Of a DNA stretch of 37,761 bases, positions 8,977-17,636 are shown in pieces. The stretch comes from Thermoplasmata archaeon (GTDB lineage: Archaea > Thermoplasmatota > Thermoplasmata > Lutacidiplasmatales > UBA184): positions 1 through 37,761 of the forward strand of contig JASHVA010000048.1 of the NCBI GenBank assembly GCA_030039715.1, written 5' to 3'. The notes under the pieces were generated by a model that saw only the letters and a program-made list of their open reading frames with translations, made no database searches and had not been told where the DNA came from. The first letter of the stretch is position 1, and each line of letters begins with the position of its first letter. Position numbers and translations under genes: made by a program.

Positions 8977-8980
8977 TTTC

Positions 8981-10195
8981 ATGCTCCCCACCCCGCACCC
9001 GGAAGTGTTGGCGGACGACTGGCTGCCTCCGGTCGTCCTCGGTCGAGAGGTCGAAGTACGGGAGGTCGTGCGTCGGCTCGACCCTCCCCGTCCCCACGCC
9101 CCGCCCCCCTGGATGGTCGGCGTGGTCGGCTCGCGCGGAGCGGGCAGTTCCTCGGTCGCGCGGCGCGCCGCCCGCGAGGTGGCCGACCGGATCCGGGCGG
9201 CGATCCCCGGATCGGCCCCTCGGCAGCTCGCGGTGAGGACCGCCGGATGCCGGGGGACGCACGGCGTCGCGAGCGAGCTCCTGCGCCGGTTGGACGACGG
9301 CTTCGACGGTCGGGGCTTTCCGATCGCCGAGATCGTCGCCGGCGTACTGCGACGCCTCCGACGCGACGGCCGCCCGGTGGTGCTGGTCCTCGACGACGTG
9401 CGCGCCGGGGGCCCGGACCTCGGACCGCTCCTCCGGGCGATCGGGGCGCCGGACCGGTTCCTGCCGGAAGGCGAGAGCGGACTTCCGCCGTTCTGGACGG
9501 TCCTCGCCGGGACCGCCGATGCGATGCGACGGGCGGAGGCCGAGCTCCACGGGCGCGGGCGGATCGGGCCGTTGATCCGGCTCGCGCCGTACAGCGCCGA
9601 TTCGCTGCGCCGCCTTCTGGAGGATCGCGCGGACCGGGTCCTCGGACGCGCGGCGCCGGCGGATCTCCTCACGAGGGTGCTCGAGCGCACTGTAGCGGAC
9701 GGCGGCGGAGCCGCGCGAGCGGTCGAGCTCCTGCGCCGGACGCTCCTCCCGGGCGCGGCGCGACGAGCCGGTCCGTTCGCACCGCTCCGGCGGCCGGGAG
9801 TTCCGCTCACCATCGAGTCGCGGGTGGTCCGCGCGATCGAGGAGGTCTCCCAGGGGCGCGCGGCGCCGCTCGGCGAGATCCGCCGGTCGGAGGCCCGGCT
9901 CGCCCGCGCCGAGGGGGCCGCCCCGCTGCCCGCGACCACGCTCTGGCGGCGGATCGTTCGCCTCGAGCAAGCCGGTTACGTGCGGCGCGACGTGCGACCC
10001 GGCGGGGTCGGCGGCACCCGGTCGGTGCTGCGCGTGCTCGCCCCGACCGACGAGTGGCTCATCGCCCGGCTTCCTCCGGAAACTCATCCAGGGTCCGACG
10101 CGTGGGCCCCCGCGCCGTGGTCGCCCGGCGGGCTGGCGGAGGAGGGACAGCGGCCGGCGTCGGCTCCGTCGCCCCCGGACGACGCAACTGGCTAG
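8981..10195 (+). CDS. Orc1/Cdc6-like AAA+ family protein with degenerate ATPase motifs and C-terminal winged-helix
   Basis: PPVVLGREVEVREVVRRL (Cdc6-type N-terminus); GVVGSRGAGSSSVARR at the Walker A position (Lys replaced by Ser); RRDGRPVVLVLDDV Walker B-like; C-terminal TTLWRRIVRLEQAGYVRRDVRPGGVGGTRSVLRV winged-helix-like. Confidence 0.7.
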   Translation: MLPTPHPEVLADDWLPPVVLGREVEVREVVRRLDPPRPHAPPPWMVGVVGSRGAGSSSVARRAAREVADRIRAAIPGSAPRQLAVRTAGCRGTHGVASELLRRLDDGFDGRGFPIAEIVAGVLRRLRRDGRPVVLVLDDVRAGGPDLGPLLRAIGAPDRFLPEGESGLPPFWTVLAGTADAMRRAEAELHGRGRIGPLIRLAPYSADSLRRLLEDRADRVLGRAAPADLLTRVLERTVADGGGAARAVELLRRTLLPGAARRAGPFAPLRRPGVPLTIESRVVRAIEEVSQGRAAPLGEIRRSEARLARAEGAAPLPATTLWRRIVRLEQAGYVRRDVRPGGVGGTRSVLRVLAPTDEWLIARLPPETHPGSDAWAPAPWSPGGLAEEGQRPASAPSPPDDATG

Positions 10196-12350
10196 CGACC
10201 TGCTCGGCGAGCTTTCGGGAGCGGAGCGCCCGCTCGATCCGGTCGAGCGGGGCCTGACGCAGTGACTCCCGGTCGGGATATCCCGCCTGGTAGAGCAGCC
10301 GGGCGCGCACTCTTCCGATCCCGCGGAGACGGACCAGGTCGAGGAGCTCCTCCCGGGCGCCGTAACGGACGCGCGTCGCGAGGTCGTCGATCGAGCGGCC
10401 GAGCCGCCGCTGGAACCGGGCGGCGAGCCGGCCGGCGCCGAAGAGGATCCACTCCGCGTCCTCGACCTTGGTCCGGAGGTCGCCGGCCCCGATCCCGTAC
10501 CGCTCCGAGATCTCGAGGATCGGTACCTCGTCGACCCAGGCCTCCAGCACCGAGGCGGTCTTGAGCGTCGAGAGGAACGTCTCGAGCTCCAGCTCGAGCG
10601 GGGGCTCCTCCGGCTTCACGAGCAGCTCCTCCACCTCGTCCGTGTACCGCGCGAGGAGGTCGGCTTCGTCGCCCCGTCGGAGGAAGAGCGGCGGGAGGTC
10701 GGGAGTCGCCGCGATCGCGGCGAGCAGCGGGAAGACGCCGACCCCGAGGGGCGCCCGCTCGAGGACACCGCGGAGGACGACCGCGCTCAGCGGGTCGAGG
10801 TACAGCTCGCTCGTGAGCGCACCGAACGGCGTCGCCGCGAGCGCGGGAGCCGGGCGGAGGAAGTCGTTCGCCTCGAGGAACCGTCGCACGGTCGTCACGG
10901 TGTCGCGGAGCTCGGCGAGCGGGAGCGTGTGCCCGTAGAACGTGGCGGCGAAGAACGACTCGAGCTCCTCCTCGCTGCGGACCGCCCGACTCGCGACGAG
11001 CGCGAGTACGTGCATCCGGAGCGCCGGCTCGGCCGCGAGCCGGCTCACCACGTTCTCGGGCTCGGCGGAGAGGTACGTGTCGAGGAGTCGGTCCTCGTCA
11101 TCCGCGGTGCGCGCGACCAAGAGCGCCTCCCCCTCGGAGTCGAAGCGAGGACGTCCGGCGCGCCCCAGCATCTGGAGGACCTCGGTCGCGGGGATCGGGG
11201 CCTGCATCCCGAGCCGATCGTCGTACCGCGTCGTGTCGCGTACGATCACGCGCCGTGCCGGCAGGTTGATCCCCGCGGCGAGGGTCGGCGTCGCCACGAG
11301 CGCTTTCAGGATCCGGTCGCGGAACGCGTGCTCGACGATCCGCCGCTCGGGGTTCGTGAGCGAGGCGTTGTGGAACGCGACGCCGTTCGGTAGCAGCTCG
11401 CCGAGTCGACGGAGCCCCTGGGTCTCCTCGTCGGAGACGCCCCCGAGCTCGTCGACCGACTCCTTCGCCCGCCGCCGCTCCTCCGGCGTCAGTACGGCGC
11501 GGACGGTCGGGACCAGCGCCTCCGCGACCTGCTCGCTCGCCTTGCGGGTGTTGACGAAGACGAGCGCCTGGCCCCCGTCCTGGAGCACGGAGCGCACGAG
11601 TCGGGGGATCGCCTCGGTGTTTCCGGGGATTTCACGGGTCGACAGGTCGGTGAAGGTGATCCGGCCGTCGAAGTAGACGCCCCGCTTGAGCGGCACGGGC
11701 CGGAAGTCGGAGGCGACGTGCCGTGCACCGAGCCACTCGGCCAGCTCCTCGGAGTTGCCGACCGTGGCGGAGAGCGCCACGATCTGGAGATCGGGGTACG
11801 CGCGTCGGAGGCGGGTCAGGCTCACCTCGAGCGTCGGGCCGCGGTCGGGGTCCCGGAGCAGGTGCACCTCGTCCGCGACGACGACGCCCAGCCGGTCGAG
11901 CCAGGGGCTCCCCCGGCGGAGGAGGCCGTCCGCCTTCTCGCTGGTCGCCACGAGGACGTCGAGCCGCTCGAGCTTCTCGGCGGGAAGGTCGAAGTCGCCG
12001 ATCGATACGCCCACCTTGAGGCCCAGCGGTTCGAACCGCGCGAGCTCCTCGGCCTTCTCCTGCGCGAGCGCGCGAAGCGGGACGAGATAGAGGCCCGTCC
12101 GATGGACCCGGGCGGCCCGCAGGAGCGCGAGGTACGCGACCAGCGACTTGCCGCTCGCGGTCGGTGCGGCGAGCACGAGGGACTCCCCCGCCATGACCGG
12201 CGGGATCGCCTCGGCCTGGGGGGGAAAGAGCCGCGTGATGCCGTCCGCCCGCAGCACCTCTTGGAGCGCCGCATCGAGAGCGGTCGCCCCGAGCTCGACC
12301 AGCCCGTCCGGTGGGCGTGGGGGGGCGGCGGGTGAGGTCGGAGTCGGCAC
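10059..12350 (-). CDS. hel308: ATP-dependent DNA helicase Hel308 (Ski2-like superfamily 2)
   Basis: FPPQAEAIPPVMAGESLVLAAPTASGKSLVAYLAL; VVADEVHLL; ALSATVGN; PTLAAGINLPARRVIVRD; QMLGRAGRPRFD; C-terminal RLRGIGRVRARLLYQAGYPDRESL. Confidence 0.95.
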   Translation of the reverse strand: MPTPTSPAAPPRPPDGLVELGATALDAALQEVLRADGITRLFPPQAEAIPPVMAGESLVLAAPTASGKSLVAYLALLRAARVHRTGLYLVPLRALAQEKAEELARFEPLGLKVGVSIGDFDLPAEKLERLDVLVATSEKADGLLRRGSPWLDRLGVVVADEVHLLRDPDRGPTLEVSLTRLRRAYPDLQIVALSATVGNSEELAEWLGARHVASDFRPVPLKRGVYFDGRITFTDLSTREIPGNTEAIPRLVRSVLQDGGQALVFVNTRKASEQVAEALVPTVRAVLTPEERRRAKESVDELGGVSDEETQGLRRLGELLPNGVAFHNASLTNPERRIVEHAFRDRILKALVATPTLAAGINLPARRVIVRDTTRYDDRLGMQAPIPATEVLQMLGRAGRPRFDSEGEALLVARTADDEDRLLDTYLSAEPENVVSRLAAEPALRMHVLALVASRAVRSEEELESFFAATFYGHTLPLAELRDTVTTVRRFLEANDFLRPAPALAATPFGALTSELYLDPLSAVVLRGVLERAPLGVGVFPLLAAIAATPDLPPLFLRRGDEADLLARYTDEVEELLVKPEEPPLELELETFLSTLKTASVLEAWVDEVPILEISERYGIGAGDLRTKVEDAEWILFGAGRLAARFQRRLGRSIDDLATRVRYGAREELLDLVRLRGIGRVRARLLYQAGYPDRESLRQAPLDRIERALRSRKLAEQVASQLRRPGATEPTPAAVPPPPARRATTARGPTRRTLDEFPEEAGR

Positions 12351-12371
12351 GAGGGTCTCGAGCGCGGCGTC

Positions 12372-13508
12372 CTAGTAATCGTTTGGTGAGCGTTCGCCGG
12401 CGCTGAGGTCCCGCGCGAGGATCAGCTCCTGGATCTCCGTCGTCCCCTCGACGATCGGGAAGACCCGGGCGTCTCGCCAGAGGCGCTCCGCCGGGTGGCC
12501 CGGACGCGCGCCGTCCGGCGCCGCGACCTCGACGCCCGAGGACGCGATGGCGACGGCCGCGCGGGAGGCGACGAGCTTGGCGACGGACGCCGCACGGACG
12601 AACGGCTGGCCGGCGTCCTTCGCCGCCGCGGCCTCCCGAACGAGAGCCCGCGCGCTCGCGAGCTCCGAGTAGGCGATCGCGAGGCGCGTTCGCTTCCAAT
12701 CGGCGTCGTCGTCGCGGATCGAAGAACGCATGGTCTCGAACGCCGCCTCGGCGACGCCCAGGGCGCACGCCGCGATCCCAACGCGACCTCCCGACAGGGC
12801 GGAGAGGGCGATCTTGAGGCCCGAGCCCTCCGGACCGAGCAGCGAATCCGCAGGCAGGTGGACCCCATCGAGCACGAGCTCGGTCGTCTCGCTGCCGCGG
12901 AGGCCGAGCTTATCGAGGCGCTGGGCGACCGAGAAGCCGGGGGTCCCGGGAGGTACGACGAACGCGGAGATTCCGGCGCTGCCGAGTCCCGCGTCCCGGG
13001 TCGCGAAGACGAGGATCGTCCCGGCGGAGACCGCGTTCGAGGTGAACATCTTGGTCCCCCGCAGCACGAACTCCCCGCCGACGCGCTCGTAGCGCGTGCG
13101 AATCGCCGCCGCATCCGAGCCGGCCCCCGGTTCGGTGAGCGCGAACGCGCCGATCCGCTCGCCCCGCGCGAGCGGGCGCAGCAGTCGCTCCTTCTGATCC
13201 GGCGTACCCCAGGCGAGGATCGGCTGGGCGCAGACCGACAGGTGGACGGCGAGCGTGACCGCGACCGCGGCGCTGGCGCGAGAGAGCTCGTCGAGCACGG
13301 CGACCGTCGCGGCGGTGTCGCCGCCCGCGCCCTCCCACTCGGGCGGCAGCCCGAGCCCGAAGAACCGCTCCGAGCCGAGCGCGGCGAGGACGGTGTCGGG
13401 CACGCGGTCCCCGCGGTCGATCTCGACCGCGAGCGGGCGGACATGTCGCTCCGCGAACTCGCGGGCCCGGCGCCTCCACTCCGACGCCGAAACGGGGGTG
13501 GCGGCCAT
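12372..13508 (-). CDS. Acyl-CoA dehydrogenase
   Basis: GAFALTEPGAGSDAAAIRTRYERVGGEFVLRGTKMFTSNA; SVAKLVASRAAVAIASSGVEV; RDARVFPIVEGTTEIQELILARDL. Confidence 0.95.
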   Translation of the reverse strand: MAATPVSASEWRRRAREFAERHVRPLAVEIDRGDRVPDTVLAALGSERFFGLGLPPEWEGAGGDTAATVAVLDELSRASAAVAVTLAVHLSVCAQPILAWGTPDQKERLLRPLARGERIGAFALTEPGAGSDAAAIRTRYERVGGEFVLRGTKMFTSNAVSAGTILVFATRDAGLGSAGISAFVVPPGTPGFSVAQRLDKLGLRGSETTELVLDGVHLPADSLLGPEGSGLKIALSALSGGRVGIAACALGVAEAAFETMRSSIRDDDADWKRTRLAIAYSELASARALVREAAAAKDAGQPFVRAASVAKLVASRAAVAIASSGVEVAAPDGARPGHPAERLWRDARVFPIVEGTTEIQELILARDLSAGERSPNDY

Positions 13509-13540
13509 CCGCCCAGGGGACCCCGACGAACCCTTAAGGA

Positions 13541-15472
13541 ATGACGTCGGGTCGCCGGGCCGCGGAGGAGAGTCGAGTGCCGCCGACCGCGAAGGACCGG
13601 TTCACCTCGCTCGATACGCTCGCGCTGGTGCGGGAGCTTCGGGGATTCGGCCGGGCCTGGGTCGACAAGGCGTTTGACGTCACGACGGGCGGCTGGTCGC
13701 TCGCTCTTCGCTCGCCCGGTGAGGGCCGACGGGAGCTCCTCCTCGTGCCCGGGCGGTACGCTGCGCTGCTCCCCTCCGGGCTCGTCGAGCACGCCGGCGA
13801 ACTCTCCCCTCTCGCGAAGGAACTGCGGCGGGTCCTGGTCGGTGCCGGGCTCGAGAGCGCTTCCGAGCCCGGAGGAGAGCGGTACCTCGAGATCCGCTTC
13901 GGGCGACGGGACAACCCCGAAGCGATCGTGCTCGCGCTCGAGATGTTCGGGGAAGGCAACCTCCTGCTCGCCGAGGGCGGTCGGCTCGTGGCGGTGGCGC
14001 GCGCCCGCCGCTGGGCCCACCGCGTCGTGCGGGCCGGCGGAGAGTACGCGCGCCCCCCCGTCCGGACGGACCCGTGGTCGGTCGACCGGGCGACGCTCGG
14101 CGCCGAGCTCGCCCGCTCCCGCAGCGACCTCGCGAGCACGTTGGCGGCGCGGCTGTCGTTCGGTGGTCCGGTCGCCGAGGAGTTGGTGGTGCGCGCCGGC
14201 CTCGATGGGAGCGGGCCGTCCGCCGCCCAGCCGGCCGACGCCGTCGACCGGCTGTCCGCGGCCGTCGCGGAGCTTCTCGCCGAGGTCGGCGAAGCGCCGC
14301 GAGGATTTCTCTACGTCAAAGACGGAACGGCGATCGATGCCACTCCGTACCCGTCGCGACGCTGGGCCAGCGAGCACGCGACCGAAGAAGCTCGGCCGAC
14401 GTTCTCGGAGGCGGCGTTCGAGTACTTCCGGGCGCTCGTTCCCGCTCCCGCCAACGCCGCGGAGGCCGCCGCGACGCGGCAGCGGCAGAGTCTCGAACGG
14501 CTCCGGGAGCAACAGCGCGCCGCGGTGGGTACCCTGTCCGAATCGATCGACCGGGAGCGAGCGGCGGCCGAGGCGATTTACGCGAACTATCCCGCCGCCG
14601 AAGCGGCCCTCGAAGCCGCGCGCGCCGAAGCAGCGCACGTCGCCGACATCACGGTCACGCTCGGGGACGTTGAGGTCTCCCTGCAGATCGATCGGTCGCC
14701 GCGCGAGTCCGCCCAGGCGATCTACGACGAGGTGAAGCGGTTGCAGTCGAAGCTCGCGGGGGCCCGAACGGCGCTCGCGGAGACCGAGGCCAAGGTCGCC
14801 CGGCCTTCGACCGAGCCGGAGCCGGGCGCCCCCGCGGGGCTCGTCGCGCCGACCCGGCGGCGCGCGCCGCACTGGTTCGAGCGGTTCCGCTGGTTCGTCA
14901 GTTCGGAGGGCGTGGTCGTCATCGCGGGCCGCGACGCGGCATCGAACGACCTCGTTGTCCGGCGCAACCTCAAGGACGGGGACGTCTACGTGCATGCCGA
15001 CCTCCACGGCGCGGCGAGCGTCGTCGTGAAGCATCCTCCGCCGGGACGACCCCCGATCGGCGAGGCGACGCTCCGCGAAGCCGGCCAGTGGGCAGTCGTT
15101 TACTCGAAGGCGTGGCGCGCCGGTCTCGCCTCGGCGTCGGCGTTCTGGGTGACCCCCGAGCAGGTGTCGAAGTCGGGGGCGAGCGGAGAGTTCGTAGCGA
15201 AAGGGGCGTGGGCGATCCACGGCACGAAGCACGTGCTCCGGGACCTGCCGACCGAGATCGCACTCGGCACGATCGACTACGACGGAGAGACCCTGTGGAC
15301 CGCGGCGCCGCCGGCCGCGTTTCGGACCCGGGGGACCGTCCGGGCCGTGCTCCTGCCGGGCCCGGAGCGGGAGCGGGACGCCCTCGAGCGGGCGCTCGTC
15401 GGCGAGCTCGGCCTGAACCGAACGCGTCTCCAGTCGCTGCTCCCCGCGGGCGGACTCGCCCGCCGAGCGTAG
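13541..15472 (+). CDS. rqcH: Rqc2/NEMF homolog RqcH (NFACT family); start may be GTG at 13577
   Basis: Archaeal NFACT-N segment and NFACT-R HWFERFRWFVSSEGVVVIAGRDAASNDLVVRRNLKDGDVYVHADLHGAASVVVKHP; coiled coil in the middle. Confidence 0.92.
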   Translation: MTSGRRAAEESRVPPTAKDRFTSLDTLALVRELRGFGRAWVDKAFDVTTGGWSLALRSPGEGRRELLLVPGRYAALLPSGLVEHAGELSPLAKELRRVLVGAGLESASEPGGERYLEIRFGRRDNPEAIVLALEMFGEGNLLLAEGGRLVAVARARRWAHRVVRAGGEYARPPVRTDPWSVDRATLGAELARSRSDLASTLAARLSFGGPVAEELVVRAGLDGSGPSAAQPADAVDRLSAAVAELLAEVGEAPRGFLYVKDGTAIDATPYPSRRWASEHATEEARPTFSEAAFEYFRALVPAPANAAEAAATRQRQSLERLREQQRAAVGTLSESIDRERAAAEAIYANYPAAEAALEAARAEAAHVADITVTLGDVEVSLQIDRSPRESAQAIYDEVKRLQSKLAGARTALAETEAKVARPSTEPEPGAPAGLVAPTRRRAPHWFERFRWFVSSEGVVVIAGRDAASNDLVVRRNLKDGDVYVHADLHGAASVVVKHPPPGRPPIGEATLREAGQWAVVYSKAWRAGLASASAFWVTPEQVSKSGASGEFVAKGAWAIHGTKHVLRDLPTEIALGTIDYDGETLWTAAPPAAFRTRGTVRAVLLPGPERERDALERALVGELGLNRTRLQSLLPAGGLARRA

Positions 15473-16080
15473 ACCCGCTGCACCTCGTCGGCCGGGAACC
15501 GGTCGCCGGGTCGCTTCCACGTCCGGCCCCGGGCCCGAACCCCGACGACTTCCACCGAGCCGCCGTCCAGCGAAAGGACGTCGCCGACCCCGACCTCGCT
15601 GTCCGGCGGCGCCGACCACGGCGCCGACCGGGTCCGAGCGGCCTCGACGATCGAGACCGGGACGAGACGCGGGCCGTGCGGGGTCGCCCAGATCACGGAA
15701 AGCTCGTCCGAGACGGCCGCCCGCACGGTGGCGCCGGCCCGGTCGTCCAGGCGGCGGATCCGAAGCTCCCCCGACGCACCAGGAATGCCGGAGCCGACCT
15801 GGACGCGACGGTAGCGAGGAAGCCGGATCCGCTGGTGCGTCGAGCGTCCGCCCTCGGAGACGATCAAGGACACCTCCACCTCGCTCGGTGTCGCCTCGCG
15901 GAAAGGATGCGTCCCGCGGCACTCCTGGCACCGGGCGACGCCCGACCAGCCGCCGCCCGGAACCTGCCCCGAGCGGTCCCATCGAAGGATCCGATGGCTC
16001 GTGACCCGTCCGCAAGTTTCGCACGGAAGGCTCGCGACGCCGAGACGCGCTCGCGAGGAGTCCGGCGGCCGCTCCGGCAT
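15277..16080 (-). CDS. Archaeal zinc-finger protein resembling HVO_0476/COG1326; start taken at the internal Met (MPERPPD)
   Basis: CETCGRVTSHRILRW...GVARCQECRGTHPF Zn-binding pair followed by a beta-rich domain; the ORF track starts earlier at 16140. Confidence 0.72.
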   Translation of the reverse strand: MPERPPDSSRARLGVASLPCETCGRVTSHRILRWDRSGQVPGGGWSGVARCQECRGTHPFREATPSEVEVSLIVSEGGRSTHQRIRLPRYRRVQVGSGIPGASGELRIRRLDDRAGATVRAAVSDELSVIWATPHGPRLVPVSIVEAARTRSAPWSAPPDSEVGVGDVLSLDGGSVEVVGVRARGRTWKRPGDRFPADEVQRVYARRASPPAGSSDWRRVRFRPSSPTSARSRASRSRSGPGRSTARTVPRVRNAAGGAAVHRVSPS

Positions 16081-16175
16081 CGTCCCACGCAGGTCCGCTC
16101 GCGGGGATGACAGTTCCGGCCCAACCTCCGGGTCCGGCAAGATTTGTATGCGTCGGCGACGCTGGGCCGGGGACG

Positions 16176-17636
16176 ATGGCTCCGCACGCCCACCCGTCCG
16201 ATCTCGGAACCGAGCACTCGGCAGGCCACGGCGGCCGGGGCGGGCGTGGGCGGACTGCCGGCCCCGTCGTGGGCATCGTGGGCGTAGGCTACATGGGGAT
16301 CGCGACGGGGCTCGCGTTCGCGCACCGGGGCCGCTCGGTCGTCGCCTATGATATCGATCGGGGCGTGCGGGCCGCGCTCCGAAAGGGCCGAAGTCCCTAC
16401 CGCGAGCCCGGCCTCGCCGAGCTCCTCGGCCGGGAAAGTCGTCGCGACCGCTTCCATATCGTCGACTCGCTGTCGGAGCTCGCCCGCCGAGCCGAGTGCA
16501 TCTTCCTGTGCGTGTCCACGCCCCCCGGGCCGGGCGGGCGCGTCGACTTGAGGCCGATCCGATCCGCGAGCCGGGCCCTCGGGGCGGCGCTGCGGGAGGT
16601 CCGCGGCTTTCGCACCGTCGTGGTGAAGAGCACGGTCGTACCCGGGACGACCGACGAGGTGATCGCGCCGATATTGCGCCGGACGAGCGGGCGGAGCGCG
16701 AGGACGCTCGGCGTCGCCGTGAACCCGGAGTTCCTCTCCGAGGGCCGAATGGTCCGGGATGCGACCCACCCGGCCCGGATCGTCCTCGGGGCTTCGGGGG
16801 CCCGTGCCGCCCGAGCGGTGCGTCGGGCGTACGCAGGGTTTTCGGCTCCGATCGTCGCGCTCTCCCCGACGGAAGCGGAGCTCGTGAAACACGGTTCGAA
16901 CGCCTTCTTGGCGCTCAAGGTATCGTACGCGAACGAGCTCTCCCGATGGACCGAGCGTCTCGGCGGGGACGTCGACCGCGTGGCGGAGGCCGTCGGCGCC
17001 GACCCACGCATCGGACCGGAGTTCCTGCGCGCGGGCCCGGGTTTCGGCGGCAGCTGCTTCGACAAGGACCTCCGCGCCTTCCGGCGCCGGGCGCAAGAGC
17101 TCGGCCTCGGGTCCCGCATCGCGGACGCCGCCCTCGGGATCAATGACGATCAGACTCGCCACGCGGTGGAGCTGGTGCAGCGCGCCGGAGGCCCGTTGCG
17201 GGGGCGCGAGGTCGCGGTGCTTGGGCTCGCGTTCAAGGCGGGCACGGACGATGTCCGGGAGTCCCGCGCATTCCCGATCGTCGAGGCGCTCCTCGCCGCC
17301 GGGGCGCGCGTCCGAGTTCACGACCCGAGCGCCCTCGCGAACTTCCGGCGGGAGTGGGCTCGCCGGTCTCCGAGACAGTCGGCTCGGCTCCGGTTCGTCC
17401 GTACGGCCGAGGCGGCCGTGACGGGAGCGGACCTGGCCGTGCTGCAGACCGACTGGCCGGAATACCTGCGCTGGCCTTCGGCCTGGTCCCGCCGGATGCG
17501 CCGGCCGCGTCTGGTCGACCTGCGGCGCCGCGTTCCCGCACCGGTCGCGCGGCGCGCCGGGCTCGAAGTCTTCGCCTTGGGTCGGGGGGCTTCCGGCCCG
17601 ACCCCCGCACCCCGCGGTCGCCGGAGGCGAGCGTGA
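16176..17636 (+). CDS. UDP-glucose/UDP-N-acetyl-mannosamine-type nucleotide-sugar dehydrogenase; start at MAPHAHPSD or nearby
   Basis: VVGIVGVGYMGIATGLAFAHRGRSVVAYDID; VVKSTVVPGTTDEV; NPEFLSEGRMVRD; GPGFGGSCFDKDLRAF (catalytic Cys). Confidence 0.93.
   Translation: MAPHAHPSDLGTEHSAGHGGRGGRGRTAGPVVGIVGVGYMGIATGLAFAHRGRSVVAYDIDRGVRAALRKGRSPYREPGLAELLGRESRRDRFHIVDSLSELARRAECIFLCVSTPPGPGGRVDLRPIRSASRALGAALREVRGFRTVVVKSTVVPGTTDEVIAPILRRTSGRSARTLGVAVNPEFLSEGRMVRDATHPARIVLGASGARAARAVRRAYAGFSAPIVALSPTEAELVKHGSNAFLALKVSYANELSRWTERLGGDVDRVAEAVGADPRIGPEFLRAGPGFGGSCFDKDLRAFRRRAQELGLGSRIADAALGINDDQTRHAVELVQRAGGPLRGREVAVLGLAFKAGTDDVRESRAFPIVEALLAAGARVRVHDPSALANFRREWARRSPRQSARLRFVRTAEAAVTGADLAVLQTDWPEYLRWPSAWSRRMRRPRLVDLRRRVPAPVARRAGLEVFALGRGASGPTPAPRGRRRRA

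Noticed and set aside
8929-10257. 442-aa alternative ORF in the Orc1-like locus
   Set aside because: Arg/Gly-rich frame-shifted shadow of the 404-aa Orc1-like ORF, which has AAA+ and wHTH patterns.
12422-16276. 1284-aa minus-strand ORF
   Set aside because: Shadow ORF opposite or out of frame with acyl-CoA DH and rqcH; Arg/Gly/Asp-rich composition typical of wrong-frame translation in GC-rich DNA.
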